Source: Clostridia bacterium (GTDB lineage Bacteria; Bacillota; Clostridia; Oscillospirales; CAG-272). From it: DNA of 7,549 nucleotides. The notes under the pieces are model-generated. The model was not told where the DNA came from. It did not search any database and saw only the letters and a program-made list of their open reading frames with translations. Position 1 is the first letter of the stretch. Each line of letters opens with the position of its first letter. Position numbers and translations under genes: made by a program. Location of the stretch: positions 1 to 7,549 of the forward strand of contig JAFTMP010000204.1 of NCBI GenBank assembly GCA_017452335.1, written 5' to 3'. Below, piece after piece: positions 6,030 through 7,549 of the stretch.

Positions 6030-6521
6030 TTAAATTGTTTTCAATAACTCTTCTGTTTCCACGGGATCTTTCCCGCAAACAGCGGATAATTCTTCAATGA
6101 GCAACCGCTCAAGCTCCTTTTTATATCGTTCGTCCTGGGTGCGCAAATGCTTTTTTTGCTCTTGAAGCGCACGCTCCTTTTCTAAAATTGCCTTATAAAC
6201 GCCCACACGTTTTTGGAGCGTTCCGTTGTCGATCAGCGTTCTGAAATGGAGCTTGCGTTGCGGATCGCTTTCCATCCAGGGCTCTGCGGGGGTGCTTTGA
6301 AGATGCTCGGTAATGCTCTTTGCGCTTTTGACGATGGGGTGCATCTTTTGAAGGGCAACGCCTTCACAGGGTACAAAAACCTTGGCAACGGCATGATAGA
6401 TTGGACGCAGTACGTAATAACGGCGCTGTTCGTTAAAAAAATCTTTGGTTTGGATGTCTTCGATCTTGCAAACGCCTTCGGAGATATAAAGGACGGCATC
6501 GTTTGTTTGATAGGTGGACAT
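6030..6521 (-). CDS. CarD/CdnL-family RNA polymerase-binding transcription regulator
   Basis: CarD-family proteins bind the RNA polymerase beta subunit through an N-terminal Tudor-like domain, contact promoter DNA through a helical C-terminal domain, and modulate open-complex stability, often at rRNA and stress promoters. This 163-residue protein has the expected length. Residues 1-60 match the RNA polymerase-interacting domain: the NDAVLYISEGVCKIEDI strand region, then the hallmark YYVLRPIY (35-42) and VFVPCEGV (48-55). Residues 65-163 are mostly helical and charged (KAILEKERALQEQKK, RYKKELERLLIEELSAV). Trp82 sits where characterised CarD proteins carry the tryptophan that wedges into the -10 minor groove. 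The start has a GAGGGG Shine-Dalgarno (6525-6530), with GAGG 5 nt from the ATG. It appears monocistronic, with its own promoter and a hairpin leader upstream. The regulon cannot be inferred; Clostridia often carry several paralogues. Confidence 0.93.
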   Translation of the reverse strand: MSTYQTNDAVLYISEGVCKIEDIQTKDFFNEQRRYYVLRPIYHAVAKVFVPCEGVALQKMHPIVKSAKSITEHLQSTPAEPWMESDPQRKLHFRTLIDNGTLQKRVGVYKAILEKERALQEQKKHLRTQDERYKKELERLLIEELSAVCGKDPVETEELLKTI

Positions 6522-6540
6522 GTTCCCCTCGCTTTCAAAT

Positions 6541-6579
6541 AAATAAGGTTGGACATCGAGAAGATGTCCAACCTTATTT
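6541..6579. terminator. Long perfect hairpin: terminator-like and at the predicted 5' end of the carD-family mRNA
   Basis: A perfect 17-bp inverted repeat (6541-6557 with 6563-6579) closes a 5-nt loop. The core is 11 bp of mixed sequence, and the outer bases are A/T. On the minus strand it is followed by TTATTTATTT, so it can terminate the surface protein gene ending at 6656. On the plus strand it is followed by TTTTATCATATTTTTTT, and so can also block plus-strand transcription. It lies between the surface protein stop and the CarD-family start, and its outer stem overlaps that gene's predicted -10 box. Confidence 0.75.
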
Positions 6580-6605
6580 TATCATATTTTTTTCAAAAAT
6601 GTCAT
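6576..6605 (-). promoter_or_regulatory. Candidate promoter of the CarD-family gene
   Basis: On the minus strand, ATGACA (6600-6605; 5 of 6 to TTGACA) is followed by an 18-nt A-rich spacer and TAAAAT (6576-6581; 5 of 6). Transcription would start near 6569, inside the hairpin, so the RNA would begin with a 7-bp stem-loop (GGACATC/GATGTCC). The leader to the ATG would be about 48 nt. Confidence 0.55.
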
Positions 6606-6655
6606 AGGCAGATTGCACAAAAAATCAAGAGATTTTTGGGAAGTTCGTGCGTCTG

Positions 6656-7549
6656 TTAAGCCGATTTCGGACGTTTTTTCTTAAAAATAAACATACCAAG
6701 CACAAATCCGACAGCAAGTGAAACGATGATGCACGCAATGACAAGGATGATCTCACCGACGCTGACAGTACTGTCGGGAGTTTGCATCACGGATTTGGAA
6801 ACAACGGTGTGCGTTTGCGTTTCGTAGGTATTGCCGTATTTGTCGGTAAAGACTGCCTTTACCGTTTTATTCTCATCGGAGGAGAGCAGGGTGTAGGAAT
6901 CGCCCGTAACACCGGTCACTTCTTTGCCCCCGATAAACCAGGTATAGCTTCCGCCGTCCGATTCTCCCGTCAGGGTCAGCGTCAGCTTTTCTCCAACGAT
7001 GGGTGCACCGTTTAACAGCAGATGCATTTCCTTTTTTGGGGTGTAGATGTTCAAAATATAGGTGCGCTTACTGCCATCCTCTGCGGTGCAGACGATTTCG
7101 CAGGTTTTGCTCTCTGCAGGCACAAGCTCTACGATCGTGCTTTCACGCACGCTGGCGGCGCTGTCATTTGCAAGAGCCGAAACAGCAAGGGTGCGCAGAT
7201 TTGCAGTGGTGATGACCGTGTAAACGGTGTTTTCGGGAGAAAATGCAGGAGAGAGCACGCCGTCGTCGATCTGCAGGCTTTTCAGTGTCGCATCGTTTGA
7301 AAGAACTCTTGCAAGACGAACAACGGTGAGCGTGTAGACTGAGGTGGAAAGGGTGTCCTCTGAGGTGACGGTGACCACCACGGCGTTCTCACCCACCGTC
7401 AGCGCTTCGGGCGCGCTTACTTGGTAGGCAGCATAAGGACTTTCGCAAACAACAGACAATGCGGGCAAGGTGTCGATCTCATAAGGCAGACGCACGGTAT
7501 AGGATTGCTTTTCAAGGGTGGCGTCGAAGGGGGTATCAAAGGGACGATC
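6656..7549 (-). CDS. Membrane-anchored surface protein with cadherin-like and Ig-like domains, 5'-partial
   Basis: The specific function is unknown; it is probably an adhesive or structural surface protein. The frame is open to the right edge, so the start is outside the window; the GTG at 7493-7495 is internal to a domain. In the 297 visible residues, about 1-80 and 82-172 are two cadherin-like beta-sandwich domains. The first shows SYTVRLP and LTVGENAVVVTVTSED...YTLTV. The second shows SNDATLKSLQIDDGVLSPAFSPENTVYTV in overlapping parts, but a degenerate second half. Residues about 175-252 look like a bacterial Ig/PKD-type domain (GEKLTLTLTG, YTWFIGGKEVTG, VKAVFTDKYGN). A membrane helix (about 264-289) followed by KKKRPKSA anchors the C-terminus, with no LPXTG motif. 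The upstream part may hold more domains and a signal peptide. The hairpin at 6541-6579 is the likely terminator. Confidence 0.88.
   Translation of the reverse strand, partial: DRPFDTPFDATLEKQSYTVRLPYEIDTLPALSVVCESPYAAYQVSAPEALTVGENAVVVTVTSEDTLSTSVYTLTVVRLARVLSNDATLKSLQIDDGVLSPAFSPENTVYTVITTANLRTLAVSALANDSAASVRESTIVELVPAESKTCEIVCTAEDGSKRTYILNIYTPKKEMHLLLNGAPIVGEKLTLTLTGESDGGSYTWFIGGKEVTGVTGDSYTLLSSDENKTVKAVFTDKYGNTYETQTHTVVSKSVMQTPDSTVSVGEIILVIACIIVSLAVGFVLGMFIFKKKRPKSA

Noticed and set aside
7493..7495. GTG start for the right-edge surface protein
   Set aside because: The upstream codons continue the cadherin-like domain (SYT before VRLP) to the window edge, so this codon is an internal valine.
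1..7549. CRISPR array, insertion sequence, tRNA/rRNA or defence system
   Set aside because: No spaced direct repeats, transposase-like protein, terminal inverted repeats or cloverleaf/rRNA sequence were seen. The only repeat array is the coding LRR repeat.

Overview
The window looks like a chromosomal segment from an anaerobic, probably gut-associated member of the Clostridia (Firmicutes). This rests on the protein families present: BspA-type leucine-rich-repeat lipoproteins carrying an ISGxG module, a cadherin-like beta-sandwich surface protein, a short CarD-family regulator and a class I DAHP synthase. Purine-rich AAAGGAG-like ribosome binding sites and sigma-A-like promoters agree. G+C looks moderate, and the standard genetic code fits every gene. 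The genus cannot be fixed from the sequence alone.

Layout from left to right. (1) A long plus-strand gene, open at the left edge, encodes a CvpA-like membrane region followed by a soluble extension of about 550 residues. (2) It converges through a shared bidirectional terminator on a minus-strand pair: an LRR lipoprotein gene followed 12 nt downstream by a six-helix membrane protein gene. (3) A 198-nt divergent promoter region separates that pair from a plus-strand lipoprotein gene. This second lipoprotein shares its mature N-terminus and ISGxG/LRR start with the LRR lipoprotein, so the two look like diverged paralogues. (4) A class I DAHP synthase gene, the entry step of aromatic amino acid synthesis, follows 25 nt later and ends at a second bidirectional terminator. 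(5) That terminator is shared with a convergent CarD-family gene on the minus strand. (6) At the right edge is the 3' part of a minus-strand gene for a membrane-anchored surface protein with two cadherin-like domains and one Ig-like domain.

Four of the seven proteins are envelope or surface proteins of unknown specific function. Only the DAHP synthase and the CarD regulator have confident family functions. There is no mobile element, CRISPR array, tRNA or rRNA, and no sign of recent transfer. No noncoding stretch exceeds 300 bases. I do not see a clear new system. The most unusual points are the back-to-back lipoprotein paralogues with one apparently co-transcribed with DAHP synthase, the terminator-like hairpin at the predicted 5' end of the carD-family mRNA, and the CvpA-like protein with a very long extension.
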